64,000 nt of DNA from Micromonospora sediminimaris (GCA_900112325.1 FOLJ01000003.1:124001-188000); one strand, 5' to 3'; positions 27,403 through 36,099 are shown, counted from the first letter of the stretch. The notes: generated by a model not told the origin, from the sequence alone. Translations and numbers: made by a program.

Positions 27403-30171
27403 ATGGACAAGGCCGAGCGCGTAGAGCTGCGTCGGCTCGTGGCGGACTTCAGGCGGTGGGGTCGGCTCGCCCAGGACGTACGGGACTGGCACCGGGGCGT
27501 CCAGCAGGCGGCCAGCAGCGCCGAAAGGGGATTGCGGGACCGCAGCGTTGTGGTCGATCGCTCCGGCCAGGGGGCGTGGCGCGTGCTCGCGTTGCGGGCG
27601 AACGACCGTGACGCCGTCCGGCGACTCCAGGAGCGGGCCGTGCTTCCCGCGACGACAGCCGCCGACCACGCCCTGCTGCGCCTGCTCACCGATGACGCCC
27701 CGCGCGCCGTCGCCGACCTCGCGCCCATGCTCGACGTACGCCGTCACCTCGCCGGGCCGGCCAGGAAGCAGTCAGCGGCCACCGCCGCGATGTTCCTCCG
27801 CGACCGGCACGCGCAGGTCATCGCCACTGGCGGTCCCGAGCGCCTGGCGTACCTCGGCGTCCCCACCGCAGCTTCCGACCCGGTCCGGGACGACGTCCGC
27901 GACCTGCTCGACCCGTCCCTTCGCTTCGCACTCCTCGCCGAGCGCACCGGCCCGGAGCCCGAACTTGTCGAGCAGACGGGGCAGGAGCGCGGGCCCACCG
28001 GCCGGATCGGACCGGAGCGGGAGTCGGCCGGGTGGACCGGTCCGGAGCCGGAGCTGGTGGACCGGTCGGTCTTCGGAGGGCTGCCGGCGGCACTTGCCGC
28101 CATCGACAAGGTCGTGGCCGGCGAAGCCTCGTACCGGTCGGCGGCCCGTGACGCGGGCGAGCAGGTCAGACAATCCGAGGTGCACCGCATCCTGCGGGAC
28201 ATGCCGGTGGAGGCGCTGCGAACCGTCACCCGCGACCGGTTCCGCCTCGGGCCACTGGCCGACGCCGGAGTCGTCACGGTGCAGGACGTGCTGCACCATG
28301 GCCCGTCGCTTCAGGCGCTTCCGGGTGTCGGGGAGACCTCGGCTCGTCGCCTGATCGGAGCTGCCCGCACCCTCTGGCAGACCACCTACGACGAGACGCC
28401 GGTCCGCATCGACGTCGACCACCGCCACCCGGAGACCACTCTTCTGCTGCGGCGGCTCGCCGAGTGGGACGCGCGCCGGCGCACGCGTGGCGCGGCAGCC
28501 GACCTCGAACGCGCCGCGGAACTCGCGCCGCTGGGCGGCACCGTCGACCGCCGGACCAGCCACCTGCTGGTGGTGCCGATCCGAGGGCTCGCCGCCAGCG
28601 ATCTCCGCGAGAGCATCGAGATCGTCGAACGACGGGCCGAGTTGCTCGGCAGATCCTCCGCACCGGGTCGGCGGAACCTGCCTGCCGACCCGTGGGACGA
28701 CTTCCTCACTCGCCCCGCCGACTACTTCGCGATGCTCTCCGAGCTGGGGTTCGCCAGCGGCGACGGGAACGCCGCGCACGGCGACCTCCCGGACGAGATC
28801 ATCGAGGCGGTACGCGACCAGGTGCTCGACGGCGCACACCTGACCGCTTCGCTGCGCGGCTACCAGAGCTTCGCGGCGCGCTTCGCCCTGGTCCAGCGCA
28901 AGGTCATCATCGGGGACGAGATGGGCCTCGGCAAGACAGTCGAGGCGCTCGCGGTACTGGCGCACCTGCGCAGCAGCGGAAGCACTCACTTCCTGGTGGT
29001 GTGTCCCGCCGCCGTGGTGACCAACTGGGTCCGCGAGATCAGCGGCAAGTCGAGGCTGCGTCCACACCGGGTGCACGGCCCGGAACGCGAGACCGCCGCC
29101 CGTGCCTGGCAACGGGACGGAGGCGTGGCGGTCACCACGTACGAGACCCTCGCCTGGTGGGGGCCGCAACTGCGGGAAGTCCCCGAACTGGCGTGTGTGG
29201 TGGTCGACGAGGCCCACTACGTCAAGAACCCACAGGCGCAGCGGTCGATCAGGACGAAGGAGATTGTCGCGCGCGCCGAACGGGCCATCCTGCTCACCGG
29301 TACGCCGCTGGAGAACAAGGTCGACGAGTTCCGCAACCTCGCCCGCTACGTACGCCCCGATCTCACCGTCGACGCCACCGACCCGTCACCCGCGCGGTTC
29401 CGGCGGCAGATCGCGCCCGCGTACCTGCGCCGCAACCAGGACGACGTGCTCGACGAACTGCCCGAACTCATCGAGGTCGAGGAGTGGCTGCCGATGTCCT
29501 CGGCGGACACCACGCGTTACCGCGAGGCGGTCGAGCGGGGGAACTTCATGCAGATGCGCCAGGCAGCCATGCTTCAGGCCACCGAGTCCACAAAGGTGCA
29601 GCGCCTCGTCGAGATCGTCCGGGAAGCGGCGGAGAACGAGCGCCGCGTCATCGTCTTCTCCCACTTCCGGGAGGTCCTCGACCTGGTCACTCGTACCCTT
29701 CCCGGCCCGGTCTTCGGTCCGCTGACCGGCTCGGTGCCCGCCAACCACCGGCAGCGGATGGTGGACGACTTCTCAGCCGCCCGCCATGGGGCCGTCCTGG
29801 TGGCCCAGATCGTGGCCGGTGGTGTCGGGCTCAACATCCAGTCCGCCTCCGTCGTCGTCATCTGTGAACCGCAGCTGAAACCCACCACCGAGGCGCAGGC
29901 CATCGCCCGGGCACACCGGATGGGGCAGGTCCAGTCGGTGCAGGTCCACCGGCTGCTCTCCGAGGAGGGCGTCGACCAGCGGATCACCGAACTGTTGGCG
30001 GGCAAGCGACGCATCTTTGACGACTTCGCCCGGGTCAGCGACACGGCCGACGCGAGCCCGGAGGCGGTCGACCTGTCCGAGGCCGAACTGGTCCGAGAGG
30101 TGGTGGCTGCCGAGCGCCAACGCCTCCTCGACCCGGCACCCGAACTCCCGCCCCAGCACGCGCCGTCGTAA
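27403..30171 (+). CDS. SNF2-type DEAD/DEAH helicase with N-terminal helix-hairpin-helix region
   Basis: A 922-residue ATP-dependent DNA translocase. The N-terminal ~480 residues are poorly recognised but include a helix-hairpin-helix-like DNA-binding unit (~287-320: VVTVQDVLHHGPSLQALPGV, then GETSARRLIGAAR). The motor follows: Walker A GDEMGLGKT with K511, DEAH at 602-605, LTGTPLENK (motif III) and the C-terminal VAGGVGLNIQ ... ARAHRMGQ (motifs V-VI). It is not beside a methylase or nuclease. ATG at 27403 is preferred because the chain becomes charged and helical there; ATG at 27364 is the alternative. Confidence 0.88.
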   Translation: MDKAERVELRRLVADFRRWGRLAQDVRDWHRGVQQAASSAERGLRDRSVVVDRSGQGAWRVLALRANDRDAVRRLQERAVLPATTAADHALLRLLTDDAPRAVADLAPMLDVRRHLAGPARKQSAATAAMFLRDRHAQVIATGGPERLAYLGVPTAASDPVRDDVRDLLDPSLRFALLAERTGPEPELVEQTGQERGPTGRIGPERESAGWTGPEPELVDRSVFGGLPAALAAIDKVVAGEASYRSAARDAGEQVRQSEVHRILRDMPVEALRTVTRDRFRLGPLADAGVVTVQDVLHHGPSLQALPGVGETSARRLIGAARTLWQTTYDETPVRIDVDHRHPETTLLLRRLAEWDARRRTRGAAADLERAAELAPLGGTVDRRTSHLLVVPIRGLAASDLRESIEIVERRAELLGRSSAPGRRNLPADPWDDFLTRPADYFAMLSELGFASGDGNAAHGDLPDEIIEAVRDQVLDGAHLTASLRGYQSFAARFALVQRKVIIGDEMGLGKTVEALAVLAHLRSSGSTHFLVVCPAAVVTNWVREISGKSRLRPHRVHGPERETAARAWQRDGGVAVTTYETLAWWGPQLREVPELACVVVDEAHYVKNPQAQRSIRTKEIVARAERAILLTGTPLENKVDEFRNLARYVRPDLTVDATDPSPARFRRQIAPAYLRRNQDDVLDELPELIEVEEWLPMSSADTTRYREAVERGNFMQMRQAAMLQATESTKVQRLVEIVREAAENERRVIVFSHFREVLDLVTRTLPGPVFGPLTGSVPANHRQRMVDDFSAARHGAVLVAQIVAGGVGLNIQSASVVVICEPQLKPTTEAQAIARAHRMGQVQSVQVHRLLSEEGVDQRITELLAGKRRIFDDFARVSDTADASPEAVDLSEAELVREVVAAERQRLLDPAPELPPQHAPS

Positions 30172-30183
30172 CCCGTCGCCGAA

Positions 30184-30246
30184 GGATCCGTGGCGGCAAA
30201 GGCGTCAGATGGTCGGCGTGTCGACTACCGCGACTGCCACGGATCC
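30184..30246. terminator. Inverted repeat between convergent genes
   Basis: Perfect 11-base arms (GGATCCGTGGC, 30184-30194; complement 30236-30246) with a 41-base spacer. The right arm overlaps the end of the small minus-strand gene. It may end transcription on both strands, but the long spacer makes it weak. Confidence 0.35.
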
Positions 30247-30446
30247 AAAGTGTCACCGTCCCCGGTCCAGCGGGTCTGCCTGAGGGTGGTGAGGAGGTTG
30301 CGGGCGGCGGTGGCCACGGCACAGTCGGGGACGCGGCAGAGCGGGCAGCGGCCGTCGGAGCCGGGTTGGTGATCGCGCAGGGTCCAGCGGGCGGTCAGGG
30401 TGAGCCGGTTGAGGATCTGTGCCAGGGTGAGCAACGGTGCGGTCAT
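30225..30446 (-). CDS. Small Cys-motif protein coupled to the XRE regulator
   Basis: A 73-residue protein with no known name. A CPLCRVPDC cluster (residues ~34-42) looks like a small zinc-binding knuckle; the rest is helical. Its ATG overlaps the regulator stop by 4 bp (ATGA), which argues strongly for real co-translation, since the open frame upstream has no other sensible start. It probably works with the XRE protein, in what role is unknown. Confidence 0.7.
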   Translation of the reverse strand: MTAPLLTLAQILNRLTLTARWTLRDHQPGSDGRCPLCRVPDCAVATAARNLLTTLRQTRWTGDGDTLDPWQSR

Positions 30447-31636
30447 GCGCGGGCCATCCCGAGGGTGGCGGCCAGCGCGACGATCGTGGCGGGAGCACCC
30501 GGATGGCGGACCGTGGCGGCGAGTACGTTGCGGGCGGCGGGTCGGCGGCGTACCTCGGCGGGGGCGGTCCGGTCGGCCTCCAGCAGCACCCGGGCCGCGT
30601 TCACCGGGTCGGCAACCTGAAGGTACGCACGCCCGGCGTCGATCAGGTGAGCGGCCCGATGCTCCGGCGGCAGCCACCGCCAGCCGTCCCGTCCGACAGC
30701 CTTTTCGTGTCGGACGATCGCCTCGTCCGGCGTACCCAACTCGATCGCGACAGCGACCCGGGCGAGCGCCACGGCCGTCGGTCCGAAGCTGGTGTGATGA
30801 TGATCGTTGCCGTCGCCGACCTCGGCGGCCAGGTCGGCGGCCTCGTCGACGCGGGCGGCGGCCCGGTCGTCGCCGTGCCGGGCTGCCGCGAGCGCCGCCT
30901 GCACGAGCAACGTCCCGCAGAGCGACATGCGTGCCACGTCGAGGTCGGTCTGGCCGATCCGGTACGCCGCCGCCAGCGTCGCCGTGCCCGCCTCCCGCCC
31001 CCGACCAGCCGCCCGCAACGCCTGGCCGAGCTGCACGGTGGCGGCGGCCACCAGCAGCGGATCACCGATCGCGACCGTCATCGCCCGGTCGGCGGCGAGC
31101 CAGGCCAGCTCGGGCTCGTCGAGCTTCACCAGCAGCGACGCGGTCACCCGGTACGCCTCCACGAGCGGCACCCGGCCCGCCTGCGGATCGTGGGCGTGGC
31201 CGCGCTGCGCCCCGGCCAGCAACTCCGGCAGCAGACCGACAAGCGCCTGGTACCGCGCATGCTGGAAACTGGTCCAGGCATGCGCGAGGCCGCGCGCCAG
31301 CCGAGCGCCGTCCGGCGCGTCCCGGCGCGCCGCCGGCCGATCCAGTGCAATGTCGTACGCGGACAGTGCCGCCCGGATCAACTCAACGCCCTCGACCCTG
31401 GTGGTCGCCTCGGCAGGTCGACTCTCCTGACCGAGCAGCAACGCCTGATCGATCCGCAGCGCGGCGGCGATGTCCCGCAGCGTGGAAACCCTGTCCAGGG
31501 CCCGTACCCCGCGCTCGACCTTGTCCACCCAGCTCTTGGACTTGCCGAGCCGGTCGGCGAACACCTGCTGCGACATCCGCCGCCGCGCCCGCCAGTACGC
31601 CACCCGCCGCCCGATCGGCACCTCGTCCCTCTTCAC
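30443..31636 (-). CDS. XRE-family helix-turn-helix regulator with TPR-like sensor region
   Basis: A 397-residue regulator. Residues ~5-60 form an XRE helix-turn-helix (RRRMSQQVFADRLGKSKSWV, then DKVERGVRALD); from ~90 on the chain is a series of Ala-rich helix pairs (ARYQALVGLLPELLAGAQRG, AYRVTASLLVKLDEPELAWL and others) like the TPR region of actinobacterial signalling regulators. GTG at 31636 follows AGGAG at 6 bases; the longer open frame has no such site. It is coupled to the small Cys-motif gene. It is divergent from a tiny GntR gene. Confidence 0.82.
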   Translation of the reverse strand: MKRDEVPIGRRVAYWRARRRMSQQVFADRLGKSKSWVDKVERGVRALDRVSTLRDIAAALRIDQALLLGQESRPAEATTRVEGVELIRAALSAYDIALDRPAARRDAPDGARLARGLAHAWTSFQHARYQALVGLLPELLAGAQRGHAHDPQAGRVPLVEAYRVTASLLVKLDEPELAWLAADRAMTVAIGDPLLVAAATVQLGQALRAAGRGREAGTATLAAAYRIGQTDLDVARMSLCGTLLVQAALAAARHGDDRAAARVDEAADLAAEVGDGNDHHHTSFGPTAVALARVAVAIELGTPDEAIVRHEKAVGRDGWRWLPPEHRAAHLIDAGRAYLQVADPVNAARVLLEADRTAPAEVRRRPAARNVLAATVRHPGAPATIVALAATLGMARA

Positions 31637-31895
31637 GCCGCGCTCCTGTTCAGCTGCGCGTTGACTATCCATGGATTGCCGACCGGGGGCACTTGAGGAG
31701 GCCGAACGCCAGTTCCCGCAGTTCCTCTCCCTGATCGTCCAGGACACTGATCTCGTCCGGAGGTACGGCGGCATTCGACTGCATGTCAACGGGGTCGACC
31801 ATGTGGCACCTTCCGCCCGGTGTCGAATAAGTGCCCACCCCGAACGTGGGCGTAGCACTGTCCGAGGTGGGTATGCGGGCCGGAACCGCGGAGTT

Positions 31896-31916
31896 TGCCG
31901 AAACCAGGGAACCGAC
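31896..31916 (+). repeat. Direct repeat, copy 1
   Basis: 21 bases identical to 32019-32039 (core GAAACCAGGGAACCG), 123 bases apart. The inner AACC...GGAACC part is itself partly symmetric, as expected for a repressor site. Confidence 0.7.
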
Positions 31917-31926
31917 CCGGACAGCA

Positions 31927-31952
31927 ACCTACTCCAACAAGTTGGAGTAGGT
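31927..31952. promoter_or_regulatory. Perfect 12-base-arm palindrome
   Basis: ACCTACTCCAAC at 31927-31938 and its exact complement at 31941-31952 are separated by AA. It lies directly before an AAGGAGG ribosome site (31954-31960) and between the two direct repeats. The short spacer favours a protein-binding operator over a terminator. Confidence 0.65.
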
Positions 31953-31963
31953 CAAGGAGGCGC

Positions 31964-32083
31964 ATGCAGCTAGAGCATGAAACTTGCTGGAACAGGTTCC
32001 CTCGTGATCAGATTGGCGTGCCGAAACCAGGGAACCGACGGAGATCGACATGCCGACCGAGAGAGTCGACTACCGCCGCATAG
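31964..32083 (+). CDS. Possible small ORF (39 codons) before the GntR gene
   Basis: ATG at 31964 follows AAGGAGG by 3 bases and opens a 39-residue basic peptide that overlaps the GntR start by 34 bases in another frame. The direct repeat falls within it and encodes VPKPGNR. The ribosome site is the strongest in the region, but the peptide has no known family. It could be a leader peptide or chance. Confidence 0.3.
   Translation: MQLEHETCWNRFPRDQIGVPKPGNRRRSTCRPRESTTAA
32019..32039 (+). repeat. Direct repeat, copy 2
   Basis: Identical to 31896-31916; it ends 10 bases before the GntR start codon and so overlaps its ribosome-binding region. Confidence 0.7.
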
Positions 32084-32286
32084 CGAACGAGATCACGAGC
32101 AAGATCAAATCTGGCGAACTCGCGCCGGGGGAGAAGCTGCCGTCCACGCGCCAACTCGCCGAGCAGTACGGCGTGCACATCTCCACGATCCACCGTGTCA
32201 TGTCGTTGCTCAAAGACAGAGAGTTGGTCGAAGGGCATCCCGGGAAAGGCGTATACGTAGCCGAGCCGGAGCGCGAATCCGAGTAA
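32050..32286 (+). CDS. Minimal GntR-type winged-helix regulator
   Basis: Only 78 residues: the GntR winged helix (YRRIANEITSKIKSGELAPG, then LPSTRQLAEQYGVHISTIHR and the GKGVYVAE wing) with no ligand-binding domain. It resembles YtrA-like or orphan GntR proteins reduced to the DNA-binding part. ATG at 32050 has a weak GGAG site. The repeats and palindrome upstream are the obvious operator candidates for it or for the divergent XRE regulator. Its base composition is less GC-rich than its neighbours. Confidence 0.82.
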   Translation: MPTERVDYRRIANEITSKIKSGELAPGEKLPSTRQLAEQYGVHISTIHRVMSLLKDRELVEGHPGKGVYVAEPERESE

Positions 32287-32381
32287 CTCGTTCATCGCTG
32301 ACTATTCAGCTAACGGAATTTTCCAAGATCCCGTTCCTGGCTGACCGACAGTAAGCGAGGCGCTGGCGGTGCCGACGCAGG

Positions 32382-32882
32382 TCAGTCGACTCGGAGTGAA
32401 CGGACGATCGCTTCGGCGACTGCCGGGTTGCTGGACACCGCGACGAGGAGTACCTGTCGGTCGGGGACCACCACCACCTGCCGCGTCCGGCCATCCGGCA
32501 GCACGTCGCCGCCCCCCAGGACGGGGTGGCCGAATGCCTCGCCCGCCTCGGTGGCGAGCTGGGCGACCGGGTCGAGATCGAGATTCGCGCGCTTTATCTC
32601 GGCGTAGTCGACGCGAGGCTGCGGCAACACGGCGCAGCCCGCGATCACATCGAGGTCCACGATGTAGGTGTCGCGCATCGGCGTACCGCATTTGAGGGCA
32701 TTGCGTGGCCACTCAGCTGGCACCGAGATCCGTACGCCCTCGCTGGCCACCTCCTGCTGGGGAGTTCGACCTCGATCACGTATGGCCGCAGTCACCACCG
32801 TGGCGAGGGCGAGAACCGCCCCGATCGCGACAGCGGCGACCGCCATCCGTAAGCCCGGGCGGCTCCTCAGATCGAGGCTCAT
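32382..32882 (-). CDS. Membrane-anchored exported protein, unknown function
   Basis: A 166-residue protein with one N-terminal membrane helix (~12-34) after a short basic segment, and an exported domain with two Cys (about residues 66 and 84) that may pair. I do not recognise the family. The ATG at 32882 gives the expected positive-inside arrangement. It is probably monocistronic; its left end lies 96 bases from the GntR stop (convergent). Confidence 0.65.
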   Translation of the reverse strand: MSLDLRSRPGLRMAVAAVAIGAVLALATVVTAAIRDRGRTPQQEVASEGVRISVPAEWPRNALKCGTPMRDTYIVDLDVIAGCAVLPQPRVDYAEIKRANLDLDPVAQLATEAGEAFGHPVLGGGDVLPDGRTRQVVVVPDRQVLLVAVSSNPAVAEAIVRSLRVD

Positions 32883-32971
32883 TCATGCCCCTCGCCAGTT
32901 GTCCCGTCACTCATGCGAACTTGGAATCGGCCCGAACCGAATCTATCCGTAGGCCGAGACGAGACCTGTGC

Positions 32972-33427
32972 TCAGAGGTCGAGCATGCCGACCGTCTCGC
33001 CGCCGCTCTGCTCGCCGGTAGGCCGGAAGCCGAGCTTCAGATAGAAGGCTTCCGGGCCGCCGGCCCGAGGCTTCCAGGTCGCGTACGCCCGCGTGCCGCC
33101 CCGGACCCGGATCTCCTGACACACGGCTGCCACGGCGAAGCGACCATACCCGCGTCCCTGGGCGTCAGCCGCGATGTTCAGCCGCCAGAGGCCGGACCGT
33201 CGGTCGTCGGGATCGCGACCGGAGTTCCACCGGATGTCCAGGAAGGCCATCAGGAACCCGACAAGCGAGTCTCCGTCGTAGATCAGTCTCGGCCAGGCGT
33301 TGTCGGGAAAGACATACGCTTCGGCGAGCGACTTGACCACCGGTCCGACCAGGTCCTCCTGGTCCGGGCGCACGGACAGCGCCAGCGCCGCCTCGTAGTT
33401 CTCCGGGGTGACCCTTGCCAACCGCAT
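32972..33427 (-). CDS. GNAT-family N-acetyltransferase (polyamine-acetyltransferase-like)
   Basis: A 151-residue GNAT enzyme transferring acetyl from acetyl-CoA. The acetyl-CoA loop is RLNIAADAQGRGYGRFAV (Q/RxxGxG/A type, ~81-98), and EAFYLKLGFRPTGE is the C-terminal fold. The N-terminus MRLARVTPENYEAALALSV and its SVRPDQEDLV stretch resemble spermine/spermidine acetyltransferases of the BltD type. The ATG at 33427 is chosen; the open frame upstream runs into the neighbouring gene without acetyltransferase-like sequence. Confidence 0.85.
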   Translation of the reverse strand: MRLARVTPENYEAALALSVRPDQEDLVGPVVKSLAEAYVFPDNAWPRLIYDGDSLVGFLMAFLDIRWNSGRDPDDRRSGLWRLNIAADAQGRGYGRFAVAAVCQEIRVRGGTRAYATWKPRAGGPEAFYLKLGFRPTGEQSGGETVGMLDL

Positions 33428-33521
33428 GCGGCGGACCGTAACGGGCTGGCGACGGCGCTGGCGACCCCGTTTCCACCGGCCTCGCACGCTCCGAGTTCCG
33501 CCGAGCCGGCAGACGCTCGCC

Positions 33522-34694
33522 TCACCGTTGAACCAACGCCTCGCGCGAAGGCCCACGCGACGACGTGACCCGGTGGAGGCGGGTGGCGACGATGGTGGCG
33601 GCCAGGACGGAGACGGCGGCGACCGGGCCGATCCAGGCCGGGCCGAGGCCGACGGCGAGCACCGTCCCGCCGAGCGCGGCGCCAAGGGCTCCGGCGGCAC
33701 CGGCGACCGAGATGTTGACGGCGGCGACCAGGCCGGTGGTGGCCGGGTCGACCTGACCCATCAGCCAGGTCTGGACCAGCGGCACGACCAGGAACGCCGC
33801 CGCGCCCAACAGGGCCAGCCCGGCCAGCGCCAGCGGGGCGACCGGCAGCAGCAGCGGCTGCGCCAGCAGGATCGCGGTCAGCACGGCGACGGCGAGGGGC
33901 AGCCGGCGGGTGATCGCCTCGGGGCGTACCCGGCCGGCGAGGAGGTTGCCGGCGATGGTGCCGAGGCCGTAGCCGACCAGGCCGACGCTTACCCAGCCGG
34001 GGCTCAGTCCGGTGACGGTGCGCAGCATCGGCGCGACGTAGGTGAAGGCGGCCACGAAGCCGGTCAGCGCCAGCAGGGTGACGCCGAGTCCGGCGTAGAT
34101 GCCGGGGCGCAGCAGCGCACCGATGCTGTCGCGGACACCGGCCGGTGGTGGGGTGGGAACGCGAGGGCAGAAGACGAGCACGCCGAGCAGCCCCAGCGCG
34201 GCCAGGCCGGCCACCGCCACGAAGGTGACCGGCCAGCCGTACGCCTCACCGATCAGGCTGCCCAGCGGCAGGCCGAGCACGGTGGCCAGGGCGAACCCGC
34301 CGAACAGTCGGGCCACCGCGACGGTCTGCCGCTCCGGCGGAACCGAGGCCATCGCCACCTGGGAGGCCACCGCCATGAACAGCGCCTGCGCCAGCGCCGA
34401 CCCCAGCCGGGCCGACAGCAGCATCGGGTACGAGGTGGCCATGGCGCTGGCCACCGCGGACACCGTGGCCAGCGCCATGGTGCCGGCGAGCAGTTCCCGG
34501 CGTGGCAGCCGACGGGTCAGCACGGTGGCGACCGGGCCGCCCACGGTCACCACGATCATGTACGCGGTGACCAACTGCCCGGCGGCGGCCACGGAGACGT
34601 CCAGGTCGGTGGCGACCTGGGGGAGCAGGCCGACGAGCACGAACTCGGCGGTGGCCACGGCGAAGGAGCAGACGAAGAGTACGTAGATGATCAC
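33522..34694 (-). CDS. MFS transporter (DHA1, AraJ-like)
   Basis: A 390-residue inner-membrane exporter with 12 predicted helices. The N-terminus FAVATAEFVLVGLLPQVATD and the motif after helix 2 (LTRRLPRRELLAG) are those of the DHA1 drug/sugar efflux group. Substrate unknown. It is divergent from a MerR gene only 42 bases away, so the MerR protein probably controls it. Confidence 0.88.
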   Translation of the reverse strand: MIIYVLFVCSFAVATAEFVLVGLLPQVATDLDVSVAAAGQLVTAYMIVVTVGGPVATVLTRRLPRRELLAGTMALATVSAVASAMATSYPMLLSARLGSALAQALFMAVASQVAMASVPPERQTVAVARLFGGFALATVLGLPLGSLIGEAYGWPVTFVAVAGLAALGLLGVLVFCPRVPTPPPAGVRDSIGALLRPGIYAGLGVTLLALTGFVAAFTYVAPMLRTVTGLSPGWVSVGLVGYGLGTIAGNLLAGRVRPEAITRRLPLAVAVLTAILLAQPLLLPVAPLALAGLALLGAAAFLVVPLVQTWLMGQVDPATTGLVAAVNISVAGAAGALGAALGGTVLAVGLGPAWIGPVAAVSVLAATIVATRLHRVTSSRGPSREALVQR

Positions 34695-34724
34695 AGAGGG
34701 GACGCTAAAGCCTCACACCGACGT

Positions 34725-34730
34725 TAGAGT
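34725..34730 (+). promoter_or_regulatory. Leaderless promoter -10 box of the MerR gene
   Basis: TAGAGT ends 6 bases before the MerR ATG at 34737 and there is no Shine-Dalgarno site; the whole MFS-MerR gap is 42 bases, so both divergent promoters overlap. Confidence 0.55.
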
Positions 34731-34736
34731 CAAGCG

Positions 34737-35192
34737 ATGCGGATCGGTGAGTTGAGCGCGCGGACCGGCGCGTCGGTGCGGATGCTGCGCTACTACGAGG
34801 AGCAGGGCCTGCTGACGCCGGTACGCACCGAGTCGGGCTACCGGATCTATCAGGAATCCGACGTCGACCGGGTGGCCCGGATCCGGTGCATGCTGTCGGC
34901 CGCGCTGCCGTCCGGAGTGGTCGGACAGGCGCTGCGGTTCCTGCTGGACGGTCGGGCCGCGATCCCCGACGAGCCGGCCGACCGCGCCCGCCTGGCCGAC
35001 ACCCTTCAGGGCGAGTTGGACCTGCTGACCGAGAAGATCGAGTCGTTGCGGTCCAGCCGGGACCTGCTCGCCACAATCGTCGCCGACGTACGCGGTGACG
35101 TGGTGGGGCCCGGCCATCCCGGTGACCCGGGCGGCGGGGTGGCCCGCCGGTCGGTCCGCAAGGCGGGCCCGGCGGTCGGTCTCGCCCGCTGA
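34737..35192 (+). CDS. MerR-family transcriptional regulator
   Basis: A 151-residue activator/repressor: winged helix at residues 1-70 (MRIGELSARTGASVRMLRYY, then GYRIYQESDVDRV), a long coiled-coil dimer helix (~85-120) and a Gly/Pro-rich tail without the Cys pattern of metal sensors. It is divergent from the MFS exporter gene, its most likely target. The ATG lies 6 bases after a -10 box, so translation is probably leaderless. Confidence 0.9.
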   Translation: MRIGELSARTGASVRMLRYYEEQGLLTPVRTESGYRIYQESDVDRVARIRCMLSAALPSGVVGQALRFLLDGRAAIPDEPADRARLADTLQGELDLLTEKIESLRSSRDLLATIVADVRGDVVGPGHPGDPGGGVARRSVRKAGPAVGLAR

Positions 35193-35292
35193 GCTGCCGC
35201 TCAGGACCGGCTCGGCGGCCTCGCGGGAAACCGTGGACCGTGCCGCTCAGCCCCGCTCGGCGTCGGCGTGGGCGAGCCGCGGACCGGGCAGC

Positions 35293-36099
35293 TCAGGCCC
35301 TGCCCGGCTGCGTGGGCAGGCGGAGGCCGTGCATGCCGCCGTCGACGGCGAGCACGCTGCCGGTGGTCGATCCGGACAGCGGACTGGCCAGGTACGCGAC
35401 GGCCGCAGCGACCTCCCGCGGGGTGGTGAGGCGACCGGTGGGCTGGCGGGCCCGCAACGCGGCCAGTTCCGCCGCCGGATCGTCGGCGGCGTCGAGCAGC
35501 CGACGTACCCACGGGGTGTCCGCCGTACCGGGGTTGACGCAGTTCACCCGGATGCCGGCGGTGACGTAGTCGGCGGCCATCGCCAGGGTGAGCGCCTGCA
35601 CCGCCCCCTTGCTGGCGCTGTAGAGGGCCCGCTGCGGCAGTCCGAGCCAGGCGGCGATGGAACCGATGTTGACGATCGCGGCGTGCGCGGAGGCGCGCAG
35701 GTGCGGCAGCGCGGCCCGGGTCACCCGGACGATGCCGACCACGTTGACGTCGAGAACCTGGTGCCACTGCTCATCGGTGTCGGACTCGATGGTGCCGACC
35801 GCACCGACGGCGGCGTTGTTGACCAGGACGTCCAGGCCGCCGAACGTCTCGTGGGCGGCGGCGATCGCGGCCCGTACCGACGCGTCGTCGGTCACGTCGG
35901 CGGCCAGCCCGAGCAACGGCTCGGGTACGTGCTGTGCGTTCAGGTCCAGGCAGGCCACCCGGGCGCCCCGCTCGGCCAGCAGGGTGGCCGTGGCCAGGCC
36001 GATGCCGGAGGCGCCGCCGGTGACCACCGCCGCCAACCCGGTGAACTCGCCCGAGCCGGCGACGGGTCCGCCAGCGAACCCCGACCCGTCGCCGGTCAT
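35293..36099 (-). CDS. SDR-family dehydrogenase (probable sugar-acid or L-fucose dehydrogenase)
   Basis: A 268-residue classical short-chain dehydrogenase: TGGASGIG cofactor loop (~27-34), CLDLN acidic turn (NAD+ preferred), NNAAVG (~97), catalytic Ser near IGSIAAW and YSASK (Tyr/Lys). Its ATG overlaps the FAH-family gene stop by 4 bp, so the two are co-translated. In non-phosphorylative L-fucose/L-rhamnose breakdown an SDR oxidises 2-keto-3-deoxy-L-fuconate to the diketo acid that the FAH-type enzyme then cleaves; this is the best guess. L-fucose dehydrogenase is the alternative. Confidence 0.82.
   Translation of the reverse strand: MTGDGSGFAGGPVAGSGEFTGLAAVVTGGASGIGLATATLLAERGARVACLDLNAQHVPEPLLGLAADVTDDASVRAAIAAAHETFGGLDVLVNNAAVGAVGTIESDTDEQWHQVLDVNVVGIVRVTRAALPHLRASAHAAIVNIGSIAAWLGLPQRALYSASKGAVQALTLAMAADYVTAGIRVNCVNPGTADTPWVRRLLDAADDPAAELAALRARQPTGRLTTPREVAAAVAYLASPLSGSTTGSVLAVDGGMHGLRLPTQPGRA

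Larger units (their letters stand above)
31637..32049. other. Divergent regulatory region between XRE and GntR genes
   Basis: The 413-base gap contains a perfect palindrome (31927-31952), a 21-base direct repeat (31896-31916, 32019-32039), a partial inverted copy of its core near 31994-32002, and a possible 39-codon open frame with a ribosome site. The left 250 bases carry the XRE promoter but show no clear motif. Confidence 0.6.

Noticed and set aside
27403..30171. DISARM or other known defence system around the SNF2 helicase
   Set aside because: No methylase, DUF1998 or phospholipase-D gene accompanies it; neighbours are metabolic and regulatory genes.
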